NCBI GenBank assembly: GCA_914767715.1
Contig: OU612072.1
Span: 17,486,001-17,550,000, forward strand
DNA from: Membranipora membranacea
Lineage: Eukaryota > Bryozoa > Gymnolaemata > Cheilostomatida > Membraniporidae
Reading direction: 5' to 3'
Length of the DNA stretch: 64,000 nucleotides
Shown: positions 48,727 to 60,491 of the stretch, piece after piece
Numbering within the stretch: position 1 is the first letter of the stretch
How the letters are laid out: each line of letters starts with the position of its first letter
Program-made: the position numbers and the translations under genes
Notes under the pieces: model-generated
Database searches by the model: none
What the model saw: the letters and a program-made list of their open reading frames with translations, nothing else
Told to the model about the DNA's origin: nothing

Positions 48727-50904
48727 CACAACTTAGTCTGAGAATGTCAAGGATAATACAGTCACTCTCAGCAAACTAAAATACAGTAAACACAGTGTAA
48801 CCGTCGCAAATCCGCATAACTAGAATTGTATGAGTGGCTAATAGAGAATGAGCAGACTGTTAAGTCAGATTAATTCCGTAGTGTAACTCAACTTTGGACA
48901 ATAATACTTCAGTAGGTTTATTTTATATCACCTCACATATGACTAAAAGAGTATGATTCATGAAGTGTTTTATCAAAGCTGTCTGTGCTACAGTCACATT
49001 GGCTACTCCACATACAGCTCATGTAATAAAAGAGTCATTATAAAAGAGCAGCTGTCATTCATTTTTTTGTGCTGCCAAAGGTCATATTTATAGTATCAAC
49101 TTTCTCATGTTGCAAGTGCAAAGTCTGCTGAACAGTCACGACATTATCATTAATACAATTACAGTACCTGGGCCTGGAGTGTATAACTTACTGTAGGCTA
49201 TGCCCACAACATGAGAATTCACTAAATCTAACAGGCAATATGGATGTTATACCTATATCGGAGCTAGTAGGGCTAGTTATCAGATAAAAATGACAGACGG
49301 TAGGCCAAATGACATAAAATTATGGTAGTAAAGGCATTACAGTAAAAAGGAGATTCTCTGGAGACTGTACGCTATTACCGACTACTATAAGGAGAAGGAA
49401 AGCTATGCTCTGATGAAAACCAGTGAAACATTGTATGTCTTACTTATAACAATGATCATAGGCGTAACTGTGTAACATAATCTCAGTCTATCCAAAGTGA
49501 TAACCTGAATAGCCCTATCATTGCTAAGATGACATGATTACTCCTTTGGCATTATGAAATAACTTTTACTTAAAAACTCTACTGATGACTAGAGAGTATA
49601 GAGGGTTTGGTAATATCTCAGGCCACTAATCAAAACTTATCCATGCTTCTAATAACCCAGTCATAGAAGCCTTTAAACATTACTCCATACAAACAAATAC
49701 CTAGCCAGTGTAGACATCATTAAGTGAGTGGCATAGAATAATTGTCATGGTTATGGTTGGTTAGACCAGGAGATAATGCTAGAATTGGTGATATAGGAGC
49801 TACCATACTCTGCATCGGAATATTGTGAAGTGAAAGCACAACCCATGCCCAAGGTATTACTCACCCGAAGCTTTGGCATAAAAAAATCATGAGTGCTGAA
49901 TTTTAGGTCATATAGATCATAGTGCTGGTAAATAATTTCTCACCGGAGATTTGATGTCGCGATGTTCGTAGGTCTCCTTCAGTATATTAATGATCTCGGT
50001 TGCCAAGAGGGGCTGATGCTAAGTTGAACAACAGCAATATCCTGATATGGTATTCAGCTGTGGTAGACCTACAACAGCAAACTAACAGTAAACAATAGAA
50101 TCTAGAATCATGTTATGATAATCTGCTGACATCACCGCCGACGCTTTATTAATCCGGTTAGGAATGAACATAGAGTACAATCCCTGCAAATTACTGGCAG
50201 CCCAAAAGTGGAGTTACAAGCATCAGGCCTATGCTTGAAAATGATAGGATGATGCTTGATTTCGGGCCAGCCAGGGAACTCGGTAAATCTCATATTGATA
50301 TTCAGTTATCAATTCAGATTGACTTTACTAGTCAATAGCCATAATAGGCATAATATTAATAATTATGCCAAAATAAAGATGATGTGTGCAAAAGAAAGAG
50401 TCTTGAGAAATTGAGAAATCTACTTCTAGTTAAGTTATGCGTATGGTAATGTTGTAAACAGCTTCCAGATATTCATGACCTATAATAATAATAAAGCCTA
50501 CTAACTAACTATCTGTTGGTATGTGAAGTTGTATCACTGGCATACTGTTTAGTATCACTAAACTTAAGCTGAAGGAGTTAGCTACTCTACAAACTACTTA
50601 TTTAGGTCCCACTCCAAGGATTCTCAGAGTCAGCTCAGGGACTGAGAAAGTTGTTGGAGTAGTAGTAGGTAGGTAGTAGAGTCAATAAATAATTATTATA
50701 ATATAGTAATCACAGCAACAATGTTGAATGAATGCAAGTGTTGTTCAATTGTTATGCAGTGAGTAATGATGAATATCATACAGATATTAGATAAATTAGC
50801 TAATGCAGAAGTACATAAATCATCATCATCATTATTCACTCACACACAGTCACTTCACTGATCATAATAATGTAGTCACTCTCTCATTCAAAATCAATCA
50901 CAGA

Positions 50905-51000
50905 CTGACACAGACTAGTGAGTGTGAGCAATGAACTGAGTTTAGTTCATTTTAGTTCAGTTTGACACAGACTAGTGAGTGTGAGCAATGAACTTAGTTT
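50905..51000. repeat. Direct repeat TGAGTGTGAGCAATGAACT
   Basis: Two copies of a roughly 30-base phrase starting GACACAGACTAG, separated by TTAGTTCA-rich spacer, in non-coding sequence between Numb and the kinase gene. Confidence 0.7.
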
Positions 51001-51404
51001 ACCTTCTATTCAGTATAGGTTGTTGTGAAGAGATAAAAAAAAGTTTGCTTACAAAAAAAGAAAATTCACACTGAGCTTCTATTATTGACCCAGTTTGACA
51101 AACAGCCTCATTTTAAAACTATTGTAGCGGTTCAACTTAAAGTATTTAAAGCAAACCGGAACCGATGTACACCCATATAAAACCGACTCGAATAGCAGAT
51201 CAGTAAATAGTTCTCATTGGAGAGCCTGATACTTACAGCTAGAGGATCAATTGACTTGAGGGAAAAAGCTAGTGAGTATGAGAAAAGACAGCCCGCATTG
51301 CTGTCGGGATACTTCAATATATAGACCTACAAAGTACCAATGAATGTGTTAGCTCTGAACTACAGGGGCCAGCACATACATACATTGTGCTGGCTACTAG
51401 ACTA

Positions 51405-51480
51405 GAGTCACCAAGGAGTCCTTGCTACCACCAAGATCAAGAAGTAACAGGGGCAATCATGTTACTCCTTGCTTCCACCT
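51405..51480. repeat. Short inverted repeats of the ACCAAGGAGTAACA type
   Basis: CACCAAGGAGTCCTTG is a small palindrome, followed by AAGAAGTAACA ... TGTTACTCCTTG, an inverted pair. The same CTGTTACTCCTTGGT phrase recurs at about 58928-58943 and at 60946-60977. Confidence 0.5.
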
Positions 51481-53265
51481 ATACGCATGTGCCCTAGCAC
51501 TTACATGCCTTTAATTTGCCAATGTCAGTGTGAACCATCAAAAAACACCAAACTGGTTGTGGAATTGTTTGGTATTTTTTGGGTAGTTGAAATACTAGCC
51601 TCATCTCAAAGCTAGTATCATTATTATCAACCACCCAAAAATGCCTTATCTCAAAGGCTCCTTTTTTGTTTTGTTTGTCATGTTTGCGCTGATGAGTTTT
51701 TGGGAATCAAACCTCCTTGCACTGATTTGGCTTAGAGTACAAGCATGGGAGTGATCGGGCGAACATTGTTGTCGTTGAGACAATGAAGAGTTGGTAACCT
51801 CCCAGATTGCACAACAGCGTAAACACACCGATTATGTCAAAATACCAAAATTGACAGTATGAACGAGAAGAGATGGATTGAGATGCTCATCAACACACAG
51901 GGGTAGGTTCATGCAACTGGGGCCAGCCATGAGGAGGTTGTACTAGAGAAGGCCTCGAAACAGCGCTTGACTCATGGTTTCCAGCTGAAGACCTATGTGT
52001 TGTGCAGTGGTATGCGCACTACTGTATGTTTTATCTAGTATGCATTCACATCAGGGAAGGTGTCTGACTTCATAACTTTTCAAAGGTTACTTCATGATTA
52101 ACCTTTGATATTGTATGGAAAAGACGGTTTATTGGTTCATTTTGTCATAGAACAAATACAATGATGAATAGTGGGAAGTGAAAATAAAATCATCGTCCAT
52201 CACTTATCACACTTCGATTAAACAAATGATGCGAGTCTGATCTAAACTACCGCTAGAAACTTTCCCATAGGCACTGGTTTCTCTTGGTTATTCTGTGACA
52301 ACAATTTTATGTATAAGACTCAACCTGAGAGTTATCACCAGCATACGATTTTTATCATCTCTGTCATGATAATGTATGTTCTTACAATACATCCATACAT
52401 TCATTCATACAATAAGTGAGAGGCAACGGGTGAGTTTAACTATTACATTTCCATCCCTATTTATTTGTTTCCATTCCTCCATACTGTTTCCTTGAAAGCT
52501 TTTTCATATTGTGACATATAAATCAGATGACCTCGTAAAGGACCATGGGATTCGAAATAAGAAGAGACAGTGGAGCTCAGACAATACTTCTTCACCGGAT
52601 TTTGAATGTTTTCGTAGTTAACTTGGAACATCACCATTGTCGTTTCGTAAGTGGACCATGTTGACGTCCGTTGTTTATGGTACTGAATTAATTGTTGTTT
52701 CCTATGACAAGAACACGTTTTTTCGAAGTGACATTTCGATATCATAGAAAATAACTAATGTACAGTTCACGTGTTTTGGCCTGCAGTGGCTACTATAAAA
52801 GCGCTGGGGGCCCAATGCATGAAAAGCTTTTTGGAACCAAAACTTAAAGCCAACACACACATTGGATAAAAGACTGCTGTATTTTCGTATCATAGATTAC
52901 TGATTACTTATCGTCATACCAGGTTGGTTAAAATAAAATGTAGTGAATCAAGTAAAAAACAATAAGTTGGATTTCTTCTCCCCTGACCTCGTAAATAGAA
53001 CCTGGATGATGAACGAATATATCGTACAATATACCTGCCTGAAAAAAAAAACAATCTGAGATTCAAGCAGAGAATGTATGTAGCCGACCATAGTTTCATT
53101 TGGTCATCATAACCACAGGTAAACTATTCCCTACCCATCTAAAATACAATACCACAGGTCAAGTTTGCCGAGATCTTGATATTTAACCTCTTTGATTATT
53201 TATGTGTTTGCTTTACAGGAGTATTAAGATAAGTCAAAGATAATTGGTAAACTGACACAGATGAG

Positions 53266-55601
53266 ATGATGGCAAAAGTTCCTGTATTCGGTTTAGGAGG
53301 GTGAGGCTTGACATGTCAGGTTTAAGCAAGTCACTCTCATAATTTTGCAATTTTTTAGGCAAATTATGAGCACTATAACATCTGAACCATTAGTTCCTGG
53401 CAAAGACCAAATAATTAACATGACATATCACCAATTAAACAGCTTAGGTGAGGCATTTAATTGTGGGTTAAGTCACAACATGGAATGTGAAATCATTTGC
53501 AGTCCACTTTTCAGGTTTTTCATTGATAACTCGATCAATTTCAAAAGCGTTTTAAATCCAAAAATTGTAATTGATTTTACAGCTTTGTGCGATCAATATG
53601 ATATCACATAAAGATGAGATTTTAGGTAAAGCTGGATATCATCTTTGATATCAGGTCAACAAGCTTCTGAATCTGTTTCAGTTGAAATTGATCAGGTTTT
53701 CAACAAAAGTTGATGGTATCACCCATATTGTGACTTCACATATTCATCGTAGTCTCAAGGTGTATTTTGGACTGATATTTTACAGTGTATCATGTGGAGG
53801 AAAATCTACACTGTCAAGTATGATACGCAAACATATAGGAGAAGATCGATGTAAAACTTTCAACCAAGATGACTACTACTGGGTAAGTTGGATATTCAAA
53901 CATTAAAACAAAAAAAATCAGTCAGACTATACATCATGATGAGTACACAGGCTATTGAAAGTGTTGTTATGTTTTGTTAGCCTGAGGATCACAGCTACTG
54001 GAAGAATGATGGTACCGATAATTGGGATGGTAAGCTAGTCTATGTATCATATCATGTTAATTGTCTTTATCTGTGTGGCGAAGTTGGGTTCTTATCAGGA
54101 TGGCAAGATATAAGGCAGTGCACTCACCATGAAAGTCAGTAGACAAGTGCCCATGTGTGTCTCATCAATCAAGGTCACGGTCAAGTCAGTCTCTGTCATA
54201 TATAGGTCATGGTAGCTGATGGTAACTCCTTAGTATGTACAGAGAGGGCAACTCCAAGATACATGTACAAAGTACATGTATGACAACATGACAACAAACC
54301 TTATGATAGGACTACTCCACAATCTGTAGTTAGAGCTCCCACACACATTAGATGGGACATAGAGTGAGATGAAATGACCTGTTTTGAATATGAGAAAAAT
54401 CAAGTAGTTGGGAGTTGTATGTCCATTTTTATTGGGGGTGCAACTCAGTATTATGTTATTCCTTCGAAGACCAGCCAAGAGCATTTTTAGTGTGTGTGCT
54501 ATCCCAAGATGCTTGATTGTGAATGTGTAAGCTTTGTTTAGCTATAGAGTCTTTTGATATGGACAGACTAATCAGGGATGTGAGAGAGAAGATGTCTTGT
54601 GTTGAAGTAAAACTCATCATCATAGAGGGTATTATGATGTATGAGGACAAGTATGTATTATAATTATATACATCTCATTTTATATAAGCACATTACTTGT
54701 GCTGTATGATTAGAAGTAAGTGTAAATTGTGACTTTTTTAAAGCCTAGCAAGAGCACCGGTATTATTTCAGCTGTAGACGCAAGTTTGAGCGAATGAACA
54801 GCTGTTTGTTTTTAATGGGAAATAAATTAAATGCTTCTGGTGTAGAATTTTTCTTTTTATTCAATATGTCTCATATGACTGAAACAGATAAGCCACTTAT
54901 CATATATTTTGTTTGAAGGAGACTTGATGAGCTGATCGAGTTTAAGTATTTTATCACACTGCCATTCGATGTCTGTAAGTTGAGGAGAGTGAAGCGTAAC
55001 TACATTCCTCCAGAGCCTTTTGAGACTTACTTTGAAGATATATACTGGCCTGTGTATGAGGCTCAACTGGTAGAGGCCAAACAAAGACATGACCTTAGTG
55101 AGTGACTTCTGATCTTCAACATAATACTATGTTGACATTCTCGTGTAATATCACCTCACACGCATACATTCATATCTTACCATATCAATGTCTCAGTGAG
55201 ATGTGTGTGGCCTGTCTCAACATTGCATTGTGGGTAAAGACATGTGGTGGTAAGCAGAAAATTTTCCTTAAATTCCATACTGAGAAATATAGATCATTGT
55301 GGCCTCATTTAGCTACCTTTTTTTTAGTAGTTAGTTTATAGTTTTCCACTCAATAGGGCCTTGTGTTATACGCAACGCTAAACAAATTTTATAGCGGGTA
55401 ATCAGAAAGGTGGATTATGAATTATAATACGAGTGAACCCCATTAAAAACTTGAACAGATGTATTATTAGAATGTAAAATCTGTGTTGATTTGTCAGCTA
55501 ATATATCACTTTCTCTTGCAGCATTTGTAGATTCCACACAAAGTCTTGCTACACTTGAAGAAATTTTGCGGAAAGAAATCGACGCCAGAGTATCATTTTA
55601 A
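53266..55601 (+). CDS. NMRK: Nicotinamide riboside kinase
   Basis: Six exons: 53266-53300, 53786-53882, 53981-54029, 54542-54650, 54919-55097, 55522-55601; 182 aa (human NMRK1 is 199). All phases agree. The first two exons join to FGLGGVSCGGKSTLS, a P-loop (GxxxxGKS), followed by a QDDYYW block matching the QDDFF substrate-binding motif. Next are LIIIEG (cf. ILIIEG of NMRK1), KYFITLPFDVCKLRRVKR (cf. YFLTIPYEECKRRRSTR) and EDIYWPVYEAQL (cf. GHVWPMYLKYRQ). The enzyme phosphorylates nicotinamide riboside (and nicotinic acid riboside) with ATP to give NMN, a cytosolic salvage step towards NAD. The start is the first of two adjacent ATGs. Compared with NMRK1, the segment between QDD and IIEG is a little shorter. 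Confidence 0.9.
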
Positions 55602-57229
55602 GAAAACAAAGCATTTTATGTGATTTTTTTCCATACCTCATTATTATTTTTTGTAATATTATGTTTTGTAACATATAATATTTTGCAAGGCATTGGATAA
55701 AAGCTGAACAGTTATTCCTGTGTTCAACTCATATAGCTGCCTCCATTAGCTTGACATAACAGATGTGCAATCATCTTACTTTCACCGCATACAGAAAAGT
55801 TTTCTTAGGGAATATCAATATATATTGCATCAGTTTACTTGAGTAGTCCAAATTGCCTATAAAATCTACACAAATACAATCAGTTTGAGACATAAACATG
55901 CAAATATTTTAAGTTTATGGTTTGAGGTTTCGAGGTTTTTCGATTCTAGACTAACATTTATTCATTTTGATTGAACGTTTTTTATGCAACTGTTACTATT
56001 ACTCTTTCAGTATCTGTATATGTAAGAGATGTACAACTTGATTTATGAGTTTTGTAAGGCATCATCAGTAATGAATAATAAGTGGCCAACTATCGCAGTC
56101 ATGACTGCTAGATATGGTGTCCGAATTCACTGCAATCCAGAGAGGGATAGGGAGAAAAAAGATCCAATAGACAAGGTGTCATTGTCAAAAATTCTTAGAA
56201 TAGCTTTAGAGAGATTTTGGTTTTGTTTGAGCTAGTATACTCTCTTTTTTAGAAGACTCTTCTGTCTGTTCGTTGAAGGTGATCATACTTCATAGTCAAT
56301 CTGCATTCACTATCCTTTCTACAAAACTTATAGAAGTTTTTCAATCTAGTTTTGATTTTATAATCAAATTTTTCTGAAAACTCAAATTAAAGGGCAACCA
56401 AGGTTTCAAACAACTTCTCATTGATGGCCATTGATTAATAGCAGATTGCACCTTCTGCATGGGGAAAAAGACAAAATATAATTCGGATGATTATTCAGCC
56501 AGAATTCTTGTGAAACATTTCTTCCATCAGGTACTCAAACTCAGCTAAAAGAGAATACCACATAGCAGTTTCCTGTTCCTGTTAATATTTAGCCTGTGCT
56601 CTATAATTATTAGAGCAAAGTCTTGGAACCTCCCCTAAACTGAAGTGTTACCCAGCATAGAGTCAGCAACTACTTTAAGTTTTGCATCGCGTAATGCACA
56701 AAGCTGATGCTGCCCAGCACATTATTTGCTTCCCATTAATGCATTGCTGCGAAACCTTGGTTGCCCTTTAAAGCAGCTGAATGGGGAGGGAGGTGATAAA
56801 TTCTTTTTGTTTCCTTTCCAGTGGTTATTGTGTTTGCCCATTATTGCTCTGTGGTATAGATGGTCAGATCAGCTCAAAGTGGGCACTGCTCACTCAATGA
56901 AGCTTGCAAGCCTTATGCATATCACGACATGACATAGCAGTGAGATAGCTTTGAGAAGCCCATCTGACTCTCAAGTTTGACAAATAAACTCTTGTCCCAA
57001 AATGTATATTTATTGGTTGTTTTGTTTGCCATAATTTCCGAATTCTGCGCCATATATGTGCATAAACCTGCCTGCATAGTGATATCGACTGTTTTGAAGC
57101 TGCTATAAGCCAACATTGTCAACAAGTCCCATGGTTTTCACAGCATCAAAATCTATATTAACATGCGCAATAGCTTTGACAATGTTGCAGCTAGTCAAAG
57201 CACAAGGCCAAATTGCCATGCGAGACAAG

Positions 57230-57870
57230 GCAATCAAATTAATTAAAATTGATTATTATGAAGTAAGACCAAGAGGTGGCACCGGAGAGCAGCCGACTCT
57301 TCGCTGGTTTAAGGTTGTCAGGCACCTTGTTCCACAGTGCTGCCATTTGGAATGAGACCCTTTGTTGGCGTAATGAAACTGGTTGTGGAATTGTATAGAT
57401 GAAGTTTTATGCTTGATTTTCGTGCATATAGTAGACATGATTAGAATGATGGTATATATCAGAGGAGTTTTTTATGGGCACTAATTAGTGTTTTAAATTC
57501 ATAAAGCATTTATCCTGAAATATTTGATACATTGAATGTTGGGTTCATTAAGCTAATCTTTCTGATTTTTTTTAATAATACTAACAATTTTCCTTAGTAA
57601 AATAGCAGTATTTTATTAGTATGGGTCGCTGCTGCATTGCCCCATATCTCAATACAATAGCTCAACTTGGACAGAATGTATTTTGGCATACATTGTGAAA
57701 TTTTGTATATCAGAGAGGCTGCAGGTGCCTTGTCACGGGAACAATAAAATAGCCGCCTGACAAGGCTTGGCCGCAGGCATAAAAGATGCTCGCCAAAATA
57801 GACCCCAAGGAAACTCATGCTTTTTATTTGTTTAATTACTAATTATTTGTTTGGATTCTCTGAAATCGAC
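57230..57870 (-). mobile_element. Non-LTR retrotransposon (LINE) reverse transcriptase remnant
   Basis: Minus-strand open frames carry the C-terminal part of a LINE reverse transcriptase. SMSFLGVYFGEHL matches the FLGVxID box; RRLFYCSRDKAPAASLIYK and KLSYCIEIWGNA match the typical LSYCIEIWGN block of Jockey/CR1-like elements. After a break, in another frame at about 57400-57290, FQMAALWNKVPDNLK matches the ALWNSLP block that ends this domain. Frame changes and stops show it is dead, and the catalytic YADD region is absent. Confidence 0.75.
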
Positions 57871-58149
57871 GTTAATTTGTATTTCTCATCATGTAATGAT
57901 TTGTAGCCAAGATGAGTTATTGATAGTATTCACAGCAGGAAAAGATTGCCTTTTTGCATTGGCGTTAAATAAGCTAAGTTTTAGGCTAGCTCATGTCAAA
58001 TAGTTAGTTCTTGTTAACATTCACTCACCCTCATTAATTTATGCAGTCTCCACCTCAGCTAGCCAAAACTAAGTGCTAGGTAACATTTATTCACCCTCAA
58101 AGTTAAACTCGCTAATATTTATTCATCTAGGGTATGGAATGAATTAGCA

Positions 58150-58221
58150 TGTCTTAACAAGCTTTGTTCGGTGGGGGAACAAGCTTTGTCCCCCCCCCAC
58201 CGAGCAAAGCTTGCTAAGACA
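58150..58221. repeat. Long palindrome TGTCTTARCAAGCTTTG..GGTGGGGG
   Basis: TGTCTTAACAAGCTTTGTTC plus GGTGGGGG is mirrored by CCCCCACCGAGCAAAGCTTG plus CTAAGACA, around a centre AACAAGCTTTGTC that itself repeats the arm. It shares its end sequence with the palindromes near 38.5 kb and 61.5 kb. Confidence 0.7.
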
Positions 58222-58406
58222 GGCTAGAAATGAACCAGCCTCCCCGCTGAATGAACAAGCAGTTAGAGAACTTTTGAGTGTTTAAAAAAAAGAGTTTTCT
58301 CCTCTTGATCACTAGAAAACCCGATGTAGCTGCTATAATAAATGCTTGCATAGACACTAGCTTATCATGGCGCAGATAGTAATGATATTGTTTCTGTCTA
58401 TTACAG

Positions 58407-60371
58407 AGAAGTCAAGGTCATAATGTAGAAACAGATTTTGTTGTAGGTAGAACAAGTAAGTTGATGTTAATAATTTAATGCTTTGCACTCAACCAACGGG
58501 TTTAATGCACTCATTGATGAGTCAACGGCACTCATGGGCAACTGAATATGGACCCGGGCGTGTAATTGGTTCACCAAGCTCTCTAGTTTGTATAGATTCA
58601 TGCTAACTTTAGTGCTAGTTTGTCCCCAGACTTGTCTTGTGAGACTCTATTTTTATCTATCTATTTTTTTTTAAGTTTTACATTTTTTTTACATTTACGA
58701 TGAATTCTATGAAGGACTTATAGTTATATAGTTAATAATTTAATATGAAAATATTGCCCCTAATTTCATCTGCAATCATGTCATCCAGTGCCTGTCCCTC
58801 TTATTATAATTATATCTAAATACTAATATCTATATATTATAAATTATTATATAGTGGTAACAACTTTTGTACATTCAATTCCCGAGTCGACGTCTTGTTG
58901 TGTTGAAGGATGGTAGGTATAGAGTCCCCTGTTACTCCTTGGTAGATTAAAAAATTTAAAATACTCTGACACCACTAAATCAACTGCTCTAGTCTACTGT
59001 CATATTTATATGATTCTACCACATTGTAAGAAGACTTATTCATTTAATACATTTACGATCGGATATGTAGGTACTGCAAAGGAACGCAAGCGGTATCAAC
59101 TCGCAGCTACAGATCATCTGATCTGAAGTTTGGTTATACCCATGCCCGCCGCATACATCTAAAGTACCCCAGGTTTCCTTTTTATAGGCATCTGGAGTTT
59201 TGAGCCTTGCAAGCAGTATACTCCATTATTACAACCAGTGTGGAAAATTCCTGTTTATCCTGTGATTAATAACCACTAAGAAAGTTACAGCTTTCCAGGT
59301 TGATTGTCTTAGTTGTGGACCTGGCACCCAAAATGACCTCTACACTTATTGATAGAGCATTATTAGGCACACTGGCGCTGTTGGCTCCTGAGTACGTTTG
59401 CTTAGCCTTCCCTCAAAGGCCTCTTTTGTATACAAACAAAACAGAGGCCTTTGAGATAATATTTATTGGAATGCCAGTTGTAGCACTTGGAGTATGAATT
59501 GTATCAGTCTATCCCCCTCCCCATATCACGTCCACCTTCTCTGTCTCCACAGGTTTACTTAGTCAAGCAACTGTTATATCAAGTGCTTGAAAAATATTGT
59601 GAATTGGAGTCACGTTGACTATCAAAGTCTTGTATGGATTTTCCAGAACATCACCATCACCAATAATTTTATTTACTTAGGCCATATTGTGAATGGTAAT
59701 CAATGGTGATCGACACCAAAGCCAATACCCAAACCAAAACCCGATACCCAAACCAAAAGAAATATCATATATCCAGTTTACTTTGTGGGCTACCTAGTTC
59801 GTGGAGTTTAGGTTTGAAAATGGATATGTTTGTCAGTTTTGACTTTATTTTGATGGTTAAGTAGAGATGCTGACGGGCCGGTATGTTACTACAAAGGATG
59901 TTGTAGCAGGCTAGAAATTTGTTTCATACTCTGCTGCTATCAAACCTTCTTCTGCCATACACACTGTGCAATCCAAACGTAGGCTATGCTTCTTCCAAAA
60001 CAATTATGCATTGCAAGAAATTGCCTGCAGCTACAAGATAAAGCACTGAGTAATACACTGCTTATTTACTAGTGCTTGAGATAGTAGGGAACATCAGATA
60101 TATTGATGCGGTGCTTCCTCCGAACAATATGATTTCACCATCGTGTTTCAATCACCACATTTTATCAACATTGAGTTTTATAAAGATCAAATATATACCA
60201 CTTTTGGAATTGTAGTCAGAGAATGGTTGAGCATCGGTTCTGAATGGCACATGCTAATCTTCAAATAGTTTTGTCATTCAATATCACAGGCAATATGCTG
60301 ATCAGCAGATAACCATGTCACTTGAAGTATATGACTCTCTTATCTTAAGAGATTTAGATGATGACCCTTAA
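58407..60371 (+). CDS. Unrecognised gene, 3' exons (tentative)
   Basis: Four candidate exons with matching phases: 58407-58455, 58855-58912, 59071-59172, 60290-60371, together 96 codons ending in TAA. The joined reading includes VETDFVVGRT, VHSIPESTSCCVEGWYCKG, TQAVSTRSYRSSDLKFGYTH and SLEVYDSLILRDLDDDP. The acidic end after a hydrophobic stretch looks like a natural C-terminus. The donor at 59173 (GTTTCC) is weak. I do not recognise the family; a passing likeness of RYxKG..AVS to doublecortin disappears in this frame. 5' exons are missing. Evidence is limited to splice sites and phase agreement. Confidence 0.35.
59412..59455. repeat. Hairpin CTCAAAGGCCTC..GAGGCCTTTGAG
   Basis: An 18-20 bp near-perfect inverted repeat (CTCAAAGGCCTCTTTTGT and ACAAAACAGAGGCCTTTGAG) with a 6-base loop, in an intron of the tentative gene. 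Likely a short mobile-element relic. Confidence 0.7.
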
Positions 60372-60491
60372 ATCACACACACATTATCTATCTTGTATCA
60401 ACATCTCGCATCAGTAGTCCAGTTATTTAGTGTTAAGGTTAACCTGCCTTCCTCTCTCAAAGATTTGATCATTACATCGTCACCTCTCAAA

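Larger units (their letters stand above)
48727..53265. other. Divergent intergenic region (Numb / NMRK)
   Basis: Presumed promoters and 5' untranslated exons of Numb (leftward) and the nicotinamide riboside kinase (rightward). A duplicated phrase GACACAGACTAGTGAGTGTGAGCAATGAACT occurs twice near 50905-50995; its two copies lie about 60 bases apart. A hairpin with AGTAACA/TGTTACT lies at about 51446-51478. No open frame here has a recognisable relative. Confidence 0.45.
55602..58406. other. Intergenic region with LINE remnant
   Basis: Apart from the reverse-transcriptase remnant at 57230-57870 I see only low-complexity and short open frames (56029-56235, 56726-56932) with no family resemblance. 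Upstream exons of the unknown gene that follows could lie here but I could not place them. Confidence 0.4.

Noticed and set aside
960-58530. TGASTCA AP-1 heptamers scattered over the window (about eleven)
   Set aside because: About eight are expected by chance in 64 kb, so no enrichment; only the one at 9881-9887 was kept because of its neighbour and position.
58855-59172. Apparent doublecortin-like text (KDGRYCKG..AVS..RSSD)
   Set aside because: It appears only when codon phase at the junction is ignored; the phase-correct reading does not contain it and the rest of a doublecortin fold is missing.
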